Assembly: GCA_028281765.1 (NCBI GenBank)
Contig: JANQJF010000102.1
Location: 1-64,000, forward strand
DNA length: 64,000 bases
Reading direction: 5' to 3'
Origin: Planctomycetota bacterium
GTDB taxonomy: Bacteria > Planctomycetota > UBA1135 > UBA2386
The notes beneath the pieces are model-generated. The model saw only the letters and a program-made list of their open reading frames with translations. It did no database searches and was not told where the DNA came from. Positions 34,607 to 42,037 of this stretch are shown here, one piece after another (positions within the stretch are counted from its first letter, which is position 1; each line of letters opens with the position of its first letter). The translations under genes were made by a program, and so were the position numbers.

Positions 34607-36123
34607 CCGAATCCCGGCAAAGCCCGAAGCTCGCGATCCTCGAAGCCGCGCTCGAAGAAGAGCTCGGCGGCAACGCACCTCCTGATCTCTGGGAGCGCAT
34701 TGTGACCCGAGGCGAGTCGCGCCCCGCCTCGCGATGGTGGACCACGGCCGCACTCCTCCTGTTCGGCATCGCGGTGCTGATCGCGATCGCGACGAGCCGC
34801 TCCGAGGCAGACTCTCCGAAGCACGTCGGACCTCCGGACGCGCCGGCGACGCTCGAGGAGGCGCGGGAACGACTCGTAGGAGACGTGAGCAAGCTCTCGG
34901 TGCAGGCCGACGGGGTTCTGGACACGAGCTCCGGCCGAACGGTCCCGCTGTATCCCGACGATCTCGCCCGACTGTTCGCTTCCGACACCTTCGACGTGAA
35001 GAACCGCGAGGAGCGCGACCAGGTGCGACGAATCCTCGCCGCCGCCATGCCGGCGGCGAAGCCCGTCGAGGCTCCGGAATGGCAGTACACCCTGACGATC
35101 CAGTGCGCGTCGAAGCCCGTATCGGTGCGCATCCGCGGGTGCGCCGAGATCCCCGAGGCGTCCCCGTCCGGCGCGCTGGAGCTGGCGATCGTGGGGCGCG
35201 ACCGGCTGTTCATCCTGCGACCGTCGTCTCCGCTCGCCGAGATCTTGCGCGTCGACCTGATCGAGCTGACGCATCAGATTCTGCGAGACGGTCCGCTCGC
35301 GGTCGGGATCACGGGCCTGCGAACCCGCCGGAGCGACGCGAAGCAGCTCCGCTGTGTCGGCGTCGGATCCGATCACGCGCGTGAGTTCGAGAGGTTCACC
35401 AAGCTTCGATCGCTCGACATTCGCGAGTCCCCCGAGCTGCACGATCCACTTGCTCTCGCGCACGTCACCGATTCCGTGACCTCCCTGACCGCGGATGCCG
35501 CCCACGCATCGCCCCGGCTGCTGCAGGCGCTCGGCAGGCTGCGATCACTCGACGAACTGGTGTTCACCGCCCCCACGCGCCCCATCCTGGAGATGCTGAC
35601 CGGCGAAGGCGCGGCGGCCCCGATCGGCGACGACGACGCTATTCTCCTGACCGCGTGGACCGAACTGCGCGAACTGGTCGTCCCTGGCGCGCCGCTCACC
35701 GACCGCGGCCTCCGCACGCTCGCCGCCCTGACGAAACTCGAAGCGCTCAGCCTGGCCAACTGCGACGGCATCGACGGCCGGGGCTTCGACGCGTTCGGCG
35801 CGAGTTCGATCGAACGGCTGAACCTGATCGGCTGCGACGCGCTGAACGCCGCAGGGCTCATGGCCATCGCCGCACTCCCGAAGCTGGACCAGCTGTCCAT
35901 GAGTATCCGCCCGGAGCTCGACCTGAGCGGGCTCGCGGCGAGCCGATCGCTGCGGCGCCTCGCGGTGCTCGGCGAGCCCGACGCCACGACGATCGATCAG
36001 CTGGGCCGACTGGGGTCGCTCGAGCGGTTGACGCTGGCATCCGAGATCCCCGCCGAGGCCTTGGAAAGCCTTCGCGCGGCGCTGCCGGGCTGCGATGTCC
36101 GCGTGGACGTCTGGGACCGCTAG
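34603..36123 (+). CDS. Single-pass membrane LRR protein coupled to ECF sigma (putative anti-sigma)
   Basis: A 506-residue protein. About 40 N-terminal cytoplasmic residues (LEAALEEELGGNAPPDLWERIVTR) come before a membrane helix at ~46-62 (WWTTAALLLFGIAVLIAIAT). A linker domain and leucine-rich repeats follow from about residue 260 to the end (LTKLEALSLANCDGIDGRGF, SIERLNLIGCDALNAAGL, LGSLERLTLASEIP). The layout, sigma gene first and membrane protein second with overlapping codons, is that of a sigma/anti-sigma pair, with the LRR part sensing outside the membrane. No zinc-finger anti-sigma motif is seen. A second pair with the same layout is at 48692-50718. The anti-sigma role is inference. 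Confidence 0.82.
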   Translation: MTESRQSPKLAILEAALEEELGGNAPPDLWERIVTRGESRPASRWWTTAALLLFGIAVLIAIATSRSEADSPKHVGPPDAPATLEEARERLVGDVSKLSVQADGVLDTSSGRTVPLYPDDLARLFASDTFDVKNREERDQVRRILAAAMPAAKPVEAPEWQYTLTIQCASKPVSVRIRGCAEIPEASPSGALELAIVGRDRLFILRPSSPLAEILRVDLIELTHQILRDGPLAVGITGLRTRRSDAKQLRCVGVGSDHAREFERFTKLRSLDIRESPELHDPLALAHVTDSVTSLTADAAHASPRLLQALGRLRSLDELVFTAPTRPILEMLTGEGAAAPIGDDDAILLTAWTELRELVVPGAPLTDRGLRTLAALTKLEALSLANCDGIDGRGFDAFGASSIERLNLIGCDALNAAGLMAIAALPKLDQLSMSIRPELDLSGLAASRSLRRLAVLGEPDATTIDQLGRLGSLERLTLASEIPAEALESLRAALPGCDVRVDVWDR

Positions 36124-36273
36124 CCGGCGGCAGGGGCGGGCAGGAGGATTTTCTGCAAATTCCCCCAAGTCCGCCGCGTCGAAGAGCGCATGGCGAGATG
36201 ACGGGTGTGGCGTGAGGCAACGCCGGCCCGCTCCCCCCCGCCTGACCGAGCGACCACTTACGAGGAGAAGACG

Positions 36274-36726
36274 ATGGGCAACAGAAACGGCTGCGACACC
36301 CCGACCTACAGCGAAAAAGAGATCAAGAAGCTGCAGGACAACATCAAGAAGACGAAGAAGCTCATCGAGACCGTCGAGAAAGCCGGCGGCAAGATGCCCA
36401 AGCTCAAGAAGGCTGTGAAGCACCTCGAGATCGCGATCAACACCGGCACCGACATCGCGAAGGCCGCCGACGAAGCGAGCCGCGAGCTGAAGATCCATAC
36501 GGACGATCTCCACAAGGCCTGTGGCGACGACTTCGTCTGCAAGGCCAAGATCGACCGCAAGTGGCAGGCGCGCGCGGTCAAGTGGACCCTCGATCCCTCG
36601 AAGGACAACTCGGTCCTCACGAAGACGATGAACAAGACGATGGCCCGGTATGCCCCGAAGGCCATCTGCAAGTTGTTCGACGGTTGCGCGAAGGAGCTGA
36701 AGAAGCAGGAGAAGAAGTGCAAGTGA
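36274..36726 (+). CDS. Small Lys-rich helical protein, unknown function
   Basis: A 150-residue, strongly basic, largely helical protein with about 20% lysine (e.g. KEIKKLQDNIKKTKKLIETV). Its few cysteines occur in ACGDDFVCKAK, AICKLFDGCAK and the terminal KKCK. There is no signal peptide and no recognised domain. A strong Shine-Dalgarno sequence GAGGAGA at 36262-36268 fixes ATG 36274, whereas the longer frame upstream has none. It stands alone between the LRR gene and the cyclophilin gene, with 150 bp before it. Amphipathic helices and Cys pairs could mean a nucleic-acid- or metal-binding protein, but this is only a guess. Confidence 0.7.
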   Translation: MGNRNGCDTPTYSEKEIKKLQDNIKKTKKLIETVEKAGGKMPKLKKAVKHLEIAINTGTDIAKAADEASRELKIHTDDLHKACGDDFVCKAKIDRKWQARAVKWTLDPSKDNSVLTKTMNKTMARYAPKAICKLFDGCAKELKKQEKKCK

Positions 36727-36763
36727 GTCGGCGGCCTGCCGGCGGACTCGCTACAAGAGGGCG

Positions 36764-37813
36764 ATGCCCGACACACTCCGGCTCGCCACGGCGCTCCTCC
36801 TCGCCGCACACCTCGGCGCCCAAAGCAAGGCGCCCACGCTCACGAGCACACTGAAGCTCGGCCGCACGCTGCAGGTCAGCGTGACGCACGAGGCCCGCAC
36901 CTGGGACGACCGCGCCTCGAAACGGAAGCTCGGCACGTTCCAGGCCAAGCAAGCGGTGTTCGTCGGCGGAGAAGCGATCGACAAGGGCACGTTCACACTC
37001 GCGCTGTCCACGAACGGCTCGGACGACGACTGGCGGCTGCAGCTGCTGCCCAAGAGCAAGAAGGCCAAGGCCGTCGCGTGGTCGCTCGAAGCCGGCGAGC
37101 ACGAGGCCCGCCCGCTCCGAATCGCGTTCCGCGCCGGCGATGGCGACATGGCGCACCTCGACGTCGAATTCGGCGCAATGCGCGCGTCGCTCCCGGTCGC
37201 GTCACTCAAGGCCGTCGAAGCGATGCTGAGCCAGGACTCGGCGATCCGCGCGATCGACGCGATGCTCGACAAGGCGAACATCGACAAGAAGGCTTCGAAC
37301 TGGCGCACCAAGATGCCCGAGCCGATGAAGGCCACTTTCGATCCGAAGCGTCGCTACTTCTGGAACCTGAAGACCAGCGAGGGCCGGATCGTGATCCGCT
37401 TCATGCCGGACGTCGCCCCACTCCACGTGTCCAGCACGATCGCGCTGACGCGCACCGGGTTCTACGACGGGCTGCGCTTCCACCGCGTCGTGACAGGCTT
37501 CATGGCGCAGGGCGGCTGCTCGAACGGCACGGGCACCGGCAGCTGTGGCTTCACCTATGGCGGGGAGTTCCGCGACGACGTGATCCACGATCGGCCCGGG
37601 TTGCTCAGCATGGCGAACTCGGGGCCGGGCACGGACGGGAGTCAGTTCTTCATCACGTTCGGCCCCGCGGCTCACCTCGACGGGAAGCACACGATCTTCG
37701 GAGAGGTCGTCGACGGCATGAAGACCGTGCGCCGACTGGAGAAGGCCGGGTCGGAGGGCGGCAAGCCTTCGAAAGAGCTCGGGATCGAGTCCGCGACGGT
37801 GTCGATTCGCTGA
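36764..37813 (+). CDS. Cyclophilin-type peptidyl-prolyl cis-trans isomerase, exported
   Basis: A 349-residue protein. A signal peptide (MPDTLRLATALLLAAHLGAQ) and an unrecognised domain of about 170 residues are followed by a cyclophilin domain from about 200 to the end. Catalytic-core blocks are visible: DGLRFHRVVTGFMAQGGC, then GGEFRDD, GLLSMANSGPGTDGSQFFIT and LDGKHTIFGEVVDGMKTV. It would speed proline isomerisation in exported proteins. The conserved Arg of FHRV and the QFFIT strand are intact, so it is likely active. TACAAG at 36752-36757, 6 nt before the ATG, is a plausible leaderless promoter. It is convergent with the kinase gene, 6 bp away. Confidence 0.9.
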   Translation: MPDTLRLATALLLAAHLGAQSKAPTLTSTLKLGRTLQVSVTHEARTWDDRASKRKLGTFQAKQAVFVGGEAIDKGTFTLALSTNGSDDDWRLQLLPKSKKAKAVAWSLEAGEHEARPLRIAFRAGDGDMAHLDVEFGAMRASLPVASLKAVEAMLSQDSAIRAIDAMLDKANIDKKASNWRTKMPEPMKATFDPKRRYFWNLKTSEGRIVIRFMPDVAPLHVSSTIALTRTGFYDGLRFHRVVTGFMAQGGCSNGTGTGSCGFTYGGEFRDDVIHDRPGLLSMANSGPGTDGSQFFITFGPAAHLDGKHTIFGEVVDGMKTVRRLEKAGSEGGKPSKELGIESATVSIR

Positions 37814-37819
37814 GCCTGG

Positions 37820-38980
37820 TCAGCCGCTGAAGTCCGTGAACATTCGCCACGCGCCGTATCCCGCGAGCGCGACGAACCCGAGCACCGCGAGCAGGCTCAG
37901 CACCGGCCTCCGGTTCGCCGAGTCCATCCCGAGTCGGAACGCCCGGCGCGAAAACGTCGTCGGGCACACGACGTCGAACTGCCCACCGGCCGCCCGCTGC
38001 AGCTCACGACGCATCTCCTCCGCGGAATGGAATCGATCGCGTGGGTTCTTCTTCATCGCGATCTGCAGCCAGTAGGCGATCTCGATCGGAACCCGTGGCT
38101 GGTGCGGGCTGGTCACCCAGTAGGCCAGCTGCGCGTCGCGCTCGCGCACGCCGGCCATGACCGTCGCGAGGTCCTCGGCGTCGGCGAGGTAGTGCTCCAG
38201 CGTCAGAAGCTCGTAGAACACGACGGCCATGCTGTAGACGTCACTCGATCGTCCCACAGCCTCAGCGTCGCTCTGCGTCTGCTCCGGCGACATGTAGAGC
38301 GGCGTGCCGAGAAGCGTGTCCGAACGCGTGCCGAATGGGTCGCCCTCGTCGCCGTTCTCGGCGAAGGCCGCTGCCGACCCTGTATCTTCGTCGACGTTCT
38401 TGGCGAGGCCCCAGTCCACGACCGTGACCTCACCGTGCTCGCCCACCATGATGTTGCCGGGCTTGAGATCGCGGTGCACGATCCCGCGCGCGTGCGCGTA
38501 CTCCATGACCCGCAGCACGGCCTCGCAAATTCGCAGGCGCTCGTAGATCGGGAAGCGCTCGTGCGAGTCGGGGTCCCCAGCGCGGAGCTTCAGGATGAGC
38601 GTGTCGAGGGACTGCCCCTCGAGGTGCTTCATCACGATGTAGTAGGACCCGTCGTCGGAGCGACCGACATCGTGCACAGGGACGATCCCGGGGTGTTCGA
38701 GCTGACCGAGGCACCGCGCCTCGCGTACGAAACGGAGCACGTGCTGCGGCTCGTCGGCCGACTTCAGCTGTTTGACGGCGACGAAGCGCTCGATGTCGTT
38801 GTCTCGGACGAGTTCGACTCGACCGACACTGCCCTCGCCCAAGGGCGAGACGGTTTCGAATCGGTCCGCTTCGCGATCGACGACGACGACGGAATCGTCC
38901 CGCAGCTCCGCGTGCGGTAGCACGGTCGAGACTGTGGCTCGGAAGGGATGAGAACCTCTCGTTTCTTTGCGTTCCGACAT
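37820..38980 (-). CDS. Ser/Thr protein kinase with C-terminal membrane helix
   Basis: A kinase of about 386 residues: glycine loop PLGEGSVGRVELVRDND, lysine in VAVKQL, catalytic loop GIVHRDLKPGNIMVG, and a metal loop VVDWGLAKN that carries DWG instead of DFG, a variant common in kinases of this phylum. The activation region ends GTPLYMSPEQ. A membrane helix close to the C-terminus (PVLSLLAVLGFVALAGYGAW) would anchor it with almost no ectodomain. Start choice: ATG 38980 leaves a leader of about 50 nt after a TACGAT hexamer (39041-39036). In-frame ATGs at 39037 and 39055 overlap or precede that hexamer. If transcription starts elsewhere, the protein would be up to 25 residues longer. Confidence 0.87.
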   Translation of the reverse strand: MSERKETRGSHPFRATVSTVLPHAELRDDSVVVVDREADRFETVSPLGEGSVGRVELVRDNDIERFVAVKQLKSADEPQHVLRFVREARCLGQLEHPGIVPVHDVGRSDDGSYYIVMKHLEGQSLDTLILKLRAGDPDSHERFPIYERLRICEAVLRVMEYAHARGIVHRDLKPGNIMVGEHGEVTVVDWGLAKNVDEDTGSAAAFAENGDEGDPFGTRSDTLLGTPLYMSPEQTQSDAEAVGRSSDVYSMAVVFYELLTLEHYLADAEDLATVMAGVRERDAQLAYWVTSPHQPRVPIEIAYWLQIAMKKNPRDRFHSAEEMRRELQRAAGGQFDVVCPTTFSRRAFRLGMDSANRRPVLSLLAVLGFVALAGYGAWRMFTDFSG

Positions 38981-39160
38981 TTCGGTGTCGCGAGTGCCCG
39001 CGACGGCGGCGACAGCAGAGATGGGAGCGTCCTGCATCGTAGGGCGCTTCGCCATGTGCACGTCCGGGGATGCAGGGATTCCACCTGAATTCACGGGCCG
39101 CGGCGCGAGTGCCGCGAGGGACCTCAGAGGACTTCGCGTAGACTCTGGATCGGTGCCTGC

Positions 39161-40543
39161 ATGATCACGATCTCGACAATCTCGCTCCTCGGTCTCGTCC
39201 TCGCCGCGGCCCCGCAAGAACCGGCATCCAAACCGTCTCCGGCCGCCCCCACTTCGGCACCGACGGCCGCGGAGTCGAACTGGCCGTCCTTCCACGGTCC
39301 GTTCGGCCGCGGCTACGCGGACGGCTACGAGACCGCGACCGATTGGGACGTCGAGACGGGCAAGAACATCGCCTGGACGACGAAGATCCCGGGCCTCGCG
39401 CATTCGTCTCCGGTCGTCTGGGGCGATCGGATCTTCGTCAACACCGCGATCCGCGAAGGCGACGAGGAGGAGGAGCTGCGTGTCGGCCTCTACGGCGACA
39501 TCGAGTCCGTCGACGACGACTCGAAGTATGAGTTTCGCGTGCTGTGCCTGCGCCACACCGACGGCGAAGTGCTCTGGTCGAAGATCGCCTGGCACGGCGT
39601 GCCGAAGGGCAAACGACACCCGAAGGGGTCGCACGCCGCATCGACGCCGGCGACCGACGGCAAGCACGTCGCGGTGTTCTTCGGCAGCGAAGGCCTGCAC
39701 GTCTTCGACGTCGAGGGTGAACTCCTCTGGTCGAAGGACTTCGGCGAGCTCGACTCGGGGTTCTTTCGCGTGCCGTCCGCGCAGTGGGGTTGGGCGAGCT
39801 CGCCCGTGATCCACGAAGGCCGCGTGTACGTGCAGAGCGACGCGCAGAAGGACAGCTTCGTCGCCGCGTTCGAAGTCGAGACCGGCAAGCGGGTCTGGCG
39901 CACTGAGCGCAAGGACGTGCCGACCTGGTGCACGCCGACCGTCCACGTCACGCCGAATCGTCGACAGCTCGTGCTGAACGGCTGGAAGCACATGGGCGGA
40001 TACGACCTCGACACCGGAGAGGAGCTCTGGAAGCTCGCCGGCACGGGCGACATCCCGGTGCCGACTCCGGTCGCGGCACACGGACTGCTGTTCCTGACCA
40101 GCGCGCACGGTGGTCCGTCACGAATCTTCGCGATCTCGGAGGACGCGCAGGGCGAACTCTCGATGAAGCCCGACGGCGAGAACGTCATGTGGGCGAGTCG
40201 CCGCTATGGCGCGTACATGCAGTCCCCGTTCGTCTACGGCGATGAACTCTACGTAGGACGCGACAACGGCGTCATCAGCTGCTGGAACGCGAGGACCGGC
40301 GAGCGCTACTACGCCGAACGACTGTCGGCAGGCGGCGGCTACACCGCTTCGGGGATCGCGGCAGACGGGAAGCTCTACTATCCGAGCGAGGGAGGCGCGG
40401 TGCACGTCGTCAAGGCGGGCACTCAGTTCGAACTACTCGCCATCAACGAACTCGGCGAGACGTGTATGGCGTCACCCGCAGCCTCCAAGGGGACGCTGCT
40501 GTTTCGCACTCGCTCGAAGCTGATCGCGATCGCTCCGCAGTGA
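39161..40543 (+). CDS. Secreted PQQ-type beta-propeller repeat protein
   Basis: A 460-residue protein with a short signal peptide (MITISTISLLGLVLAAAPQ) and about seven PQQ-like propeller blades: WDVETGKNIAWTTKIPG, LCLRHTDGEVLWSKIAW, FDVEGELLWSKDFG, FEVETGKRVWRTERKDVP, YDLDTGEELWKLAGTGD and CWNARTGERYYAERL. Proteins of this kind in the phylum often serve as scaffolds or as BamB-like factors; a dehydrogenase role is unlikely because no cofactor-site residues stand out. TAGACT at 39139-39144 lies 16 nt before the ATG. The gene is divergent from the kinase gene. Confidence 0.87.
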   Translation: MITISTISLLGLVLAAAPQEPASKPSPAAPTSAPTAAESNWPSFHGPFGRGYADGYETATDWDVETGKNIAWTTKIPGLAHSSPVVWGDRIFVNTAIREGDEEEELRVGLYGDIESVDDDSKYEFRVLCLRHTDGEVLWSKIAWHGVPKGKRHPKGSHAASTPATDGKHVAVFFGSEGLHVFDVEGELLWSKDFGELDSGFFRVPSAQWGWASSPVIHEGRVYVQSDAQKDSFVAAFEVETGKRVWRTERKDVPTWCTPTVHVTPNRRQLVLNGWKHMGGYDLDTGEELWKLAGTGDIPVPTPVAAHGLLFLTSAHGGPSRIFAISEDAQGELSMKPDGENVMWASRRYGAYMQSPFVYGDELYVGRDNGVISCWNARTGERYYAERLSAGGGYTASGIAADGKLYYPSEGGAVHVVKAGTQFELLAINELGETCMASPAASKGTLLFRTRSKLIAIAPQ

Positions 40544-40578
40544 CGCCAGCAACGCAGTGACGCGTCAGGCGTAGCGAC

Positions 40579-41118
40579 TCAGCGAGCCGCGACCGCGCGC
40601 ACGCCGCGCAGGCCTCGCTTCGGCGACCACGCCCAGCGAACGCGGCCGACGAAGTCCTCGGCTCGAAGGGAGCCGAAGTGCCGGCTGTCACGGGCCTCCT
40701 GCGGCGCATCGCTGCCGACGCAGAAGGTCTGACCGTTGCTGCCGAGAGAACGCGCGCGCTTGACGAGCGTCCGCCCCGGCCGGGCCGGATCGCTCACCAC
40801 CACGACTTCGCCGGGCTCGGGCACGCCGCCGCGCGTCTTCTCGACGACGACGACGTCACCCGGCATGAGCGTGGGCGTCATGCTGTCGCCGTCGACGCGG
40901 AACGCCTTGCGGCGTCCGCCGACGAATGCAGCCAGCTCTCGCAGCAGCGCGAACGCTCTAGTGCTGTGGAGCTGAAGTCTCCGGAACAAGTCGGTGAGCC
41001 CTGCGTGACGTTCGCAAGGCGCTGCGACGACACGGCTTGTCGGTGGACAAGTTGAGGAGCAGCAACGCCGCGAACGGCGCGTAGGGCCGGCGATTGTTGC
41101 TGCAGACTTCAACTTCAC
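40579..41118 (-). CDS. sodX: Nickel superoxide dismutase maturation protease (S26 signal-peptidase fold), 5' end disrupted
   Basis: The conserved part begins near base 40957: AFVGGRRKAFRVDGDSMTPTLMPGDVVVV, with the catalytic Ser in GDSM, and the Lys-bearing strand GRTLVKRAR. This is the S26/S24 protease fold that, next to sodN, trims the SodN propeptide so that its N-terminal His can bind nickel. The first ~53 codons of the frame come from a 169-bp inverted-repeat element (40958-41126) and resemble no family. The GTG at 41118 lies inside the element's terminal repeat. The native start codon therefore seems to have been separated from the gene. Whether a working protease is still made is open. 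Confidence 0.78.
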   Translation of the reverse strand: MKLKSAATIAGPTRRSRRCCSSTCPPTSRVVAAPCERHAGLTDLFRRLQLHSTRAFALLRELAAFVGGRRKAFRVDGDSMTPTLMPGDVVVVEKTRGGVPEPGEVVVVSDPARPGRTLVKRARSLGSNGQTFCVGSDAPQEARDSRHFGSLRAEDFVGRVRWAWSPKRGLRGVRAVAAR

Positions 41119-41126
41119 AGCACTAG
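40958..41126. mobile_element. 169-bp MITE-like element between sodX and sodN
   Basis: Terminal inverted repeats of 23 bp match at 21 positions: the left arm (40958-40980) begins CTAGTGCTGTGGAG, and the right arm (41126 to 41104, read on the minus strand) begins CTAGTGCTGTGAAG. The interior has no gene of its own but forms hairpins such as CTTGTC-GGTG-GACAAG and CGCCG-CGAA-CGGCG. Both ends are bordered by CTAG, the target of IS630-type elements, which duplicate TA. It supplies the sodN stop codon and the first part of the sodX frame. Confidence 0.7.
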
Positions 41127-41593
41127 CCGCCGGCGAGCATCCACTCGACCTGACGACCCTTGGTCTCCCAGAAGATGTTGTGGATCTCCTGGATCGCGTC
41201 CATCAGCTCGTCGGCGTGCTGCGCACTGACCTCGACCTTGCATGCCGAGCACAGCTTCGCGGCCTTCCAGAACGTGTCGTGGAGGTTCGGGTACTTTTCG
41301 AGGTGCGGCGGCTTGAAGTAGTCGGTCCACAGGATCAGCAGATCGCGCTTGGTCAGCTCGGCCTGCTCTTCCTTGATCGCGACGTAGCGGGCGAGCGTGT
41401 TGTGGTAGCGTGCGACGGCAGCCGCGTCGCTCGCATCCGGCAGCTCGAGCGCCAGGATCTTGTTCGTCATGGACTTGACGGCTTCGGCAGTGATCCGCGC
41501 CGCGGCCGGATCGTAGATGCCGCAGGGGCCGTCACAGTGGGCGTCAGCCGCAGGCAGAGCCCCGGCGATTCGCTCGGCAATACGCTTCAACAT
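41123..41593 (-). CDS. sodN: Nickel-type superoxide dismutase
   Basis: A protein of 156 residues (counting from ATG 41593). A 19-20 residue propeptide ends at Ala, followed by the nickel hook HCDGPCGIYDP, which after cleavage gives His1, Cys2 and Cys6 as nickel ligands. The four-helix body follows, with typical blocks such as ARYHNTLARYVAIKEEQAEL, WTDYFKPPHL and LCSACKVEVS. It converts superoxide to oxygen and hydrogen peroxide, and sodX follows. The TAG stop lies within the CTAG that borders the inserted element. The start codon overlaps the stop of the upstream small gene (TGATG), so translation is probably coupled. GTG 41596 is an alternative start. Confidence 0.93.
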   Translation of the reverse strand: MLKRIAERIAGALPAADAHCDGPCGIYDPAAARITAEAVKSMTNKILALELPDASDAAAVARYHNTLARYVAIKEEQAELTKRDLLILWTDYFKPPHLEKYPNLHDTFWKAAKLCSACKVEVSAQHADELMDAIQEIHNIFWETKGRQVEWMLAGG

Positions 41594-41802
41594 CACTGGC
41601 CTCCCCGGGTGTCGGTGTGGTCGGCGTTGCGCGCGCGCATCCGGCTGTAAGCCACCCAGGACACCGCTGCGACGGCGAGGACCGCGAGGCCTTCGAGCGT
41701 GTGGTGGATCACTTCGTTGCCGAAGTGATCGTGACCCGCGTGCGCGAACGCCGGGGCGGAGGTCAGGAGGAAGACGATCGGAAACAGGGATTTACGAATC
41801 AC
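41593..41802 (-). CDS. Small His-rich membrane protein upstream of sodN
   Basis: A protein of about 69 residues. The N-terminal signal or membrane segment (SLFPIVFLLTSAPAFA) ends directly in a histidine cluster, HAGHDHFGNEVIHH. A second membrane helix (LEGLAVLAVAAVSWVAYS) and a short basic tail follow. Its stop overlaps the sodN start by one base, so it belongs to the sod operon. The His cluster at the presumed outer face suggests metal handling, perhaps nickel delivery, as in HupE- or CbtB-like small proteins; that is inference from layout only. GTG 41802 was chosen because it starts the hydrophobic segment. A longer in-frame start at 41931 gives an uncharacteristic extension. Confidence 0.65.
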   Translation of the reverse strand: MIRKSLFPIVFLLTSAPAFAHAGHDHFGNEVIHHTLEGLAVLAVAAVSWVAYSRMRARNADHTDTRGGQ

Positions 41803-42037
41803 GGTTAGCTCGGATTTCGAAGGGTGTGGTCGATCAGGAAAGAAGCCGTGTCCGACTGGCCACTTCCCGGACCCAACGATCGGTGCGACGCTCGCGTCGC
41901 GCCGAAGCCGGCGGAAGGGGTCGGTGTGCATGGCGTGGATGCCATGCTAGTTCGCGGCTGGTCGACATCCAAGACGACCGCTCAGGATTGACTCCGGTCG
42001 TGACGGCGCGCGGACTCGGGCGAAAATCGCCGGCGCG

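Noticed and set aside
38981-40108. Long N-terminal extension of the second kinase
   Set aside because: It runs antisense through the PQQ-type gene and shows no domain.
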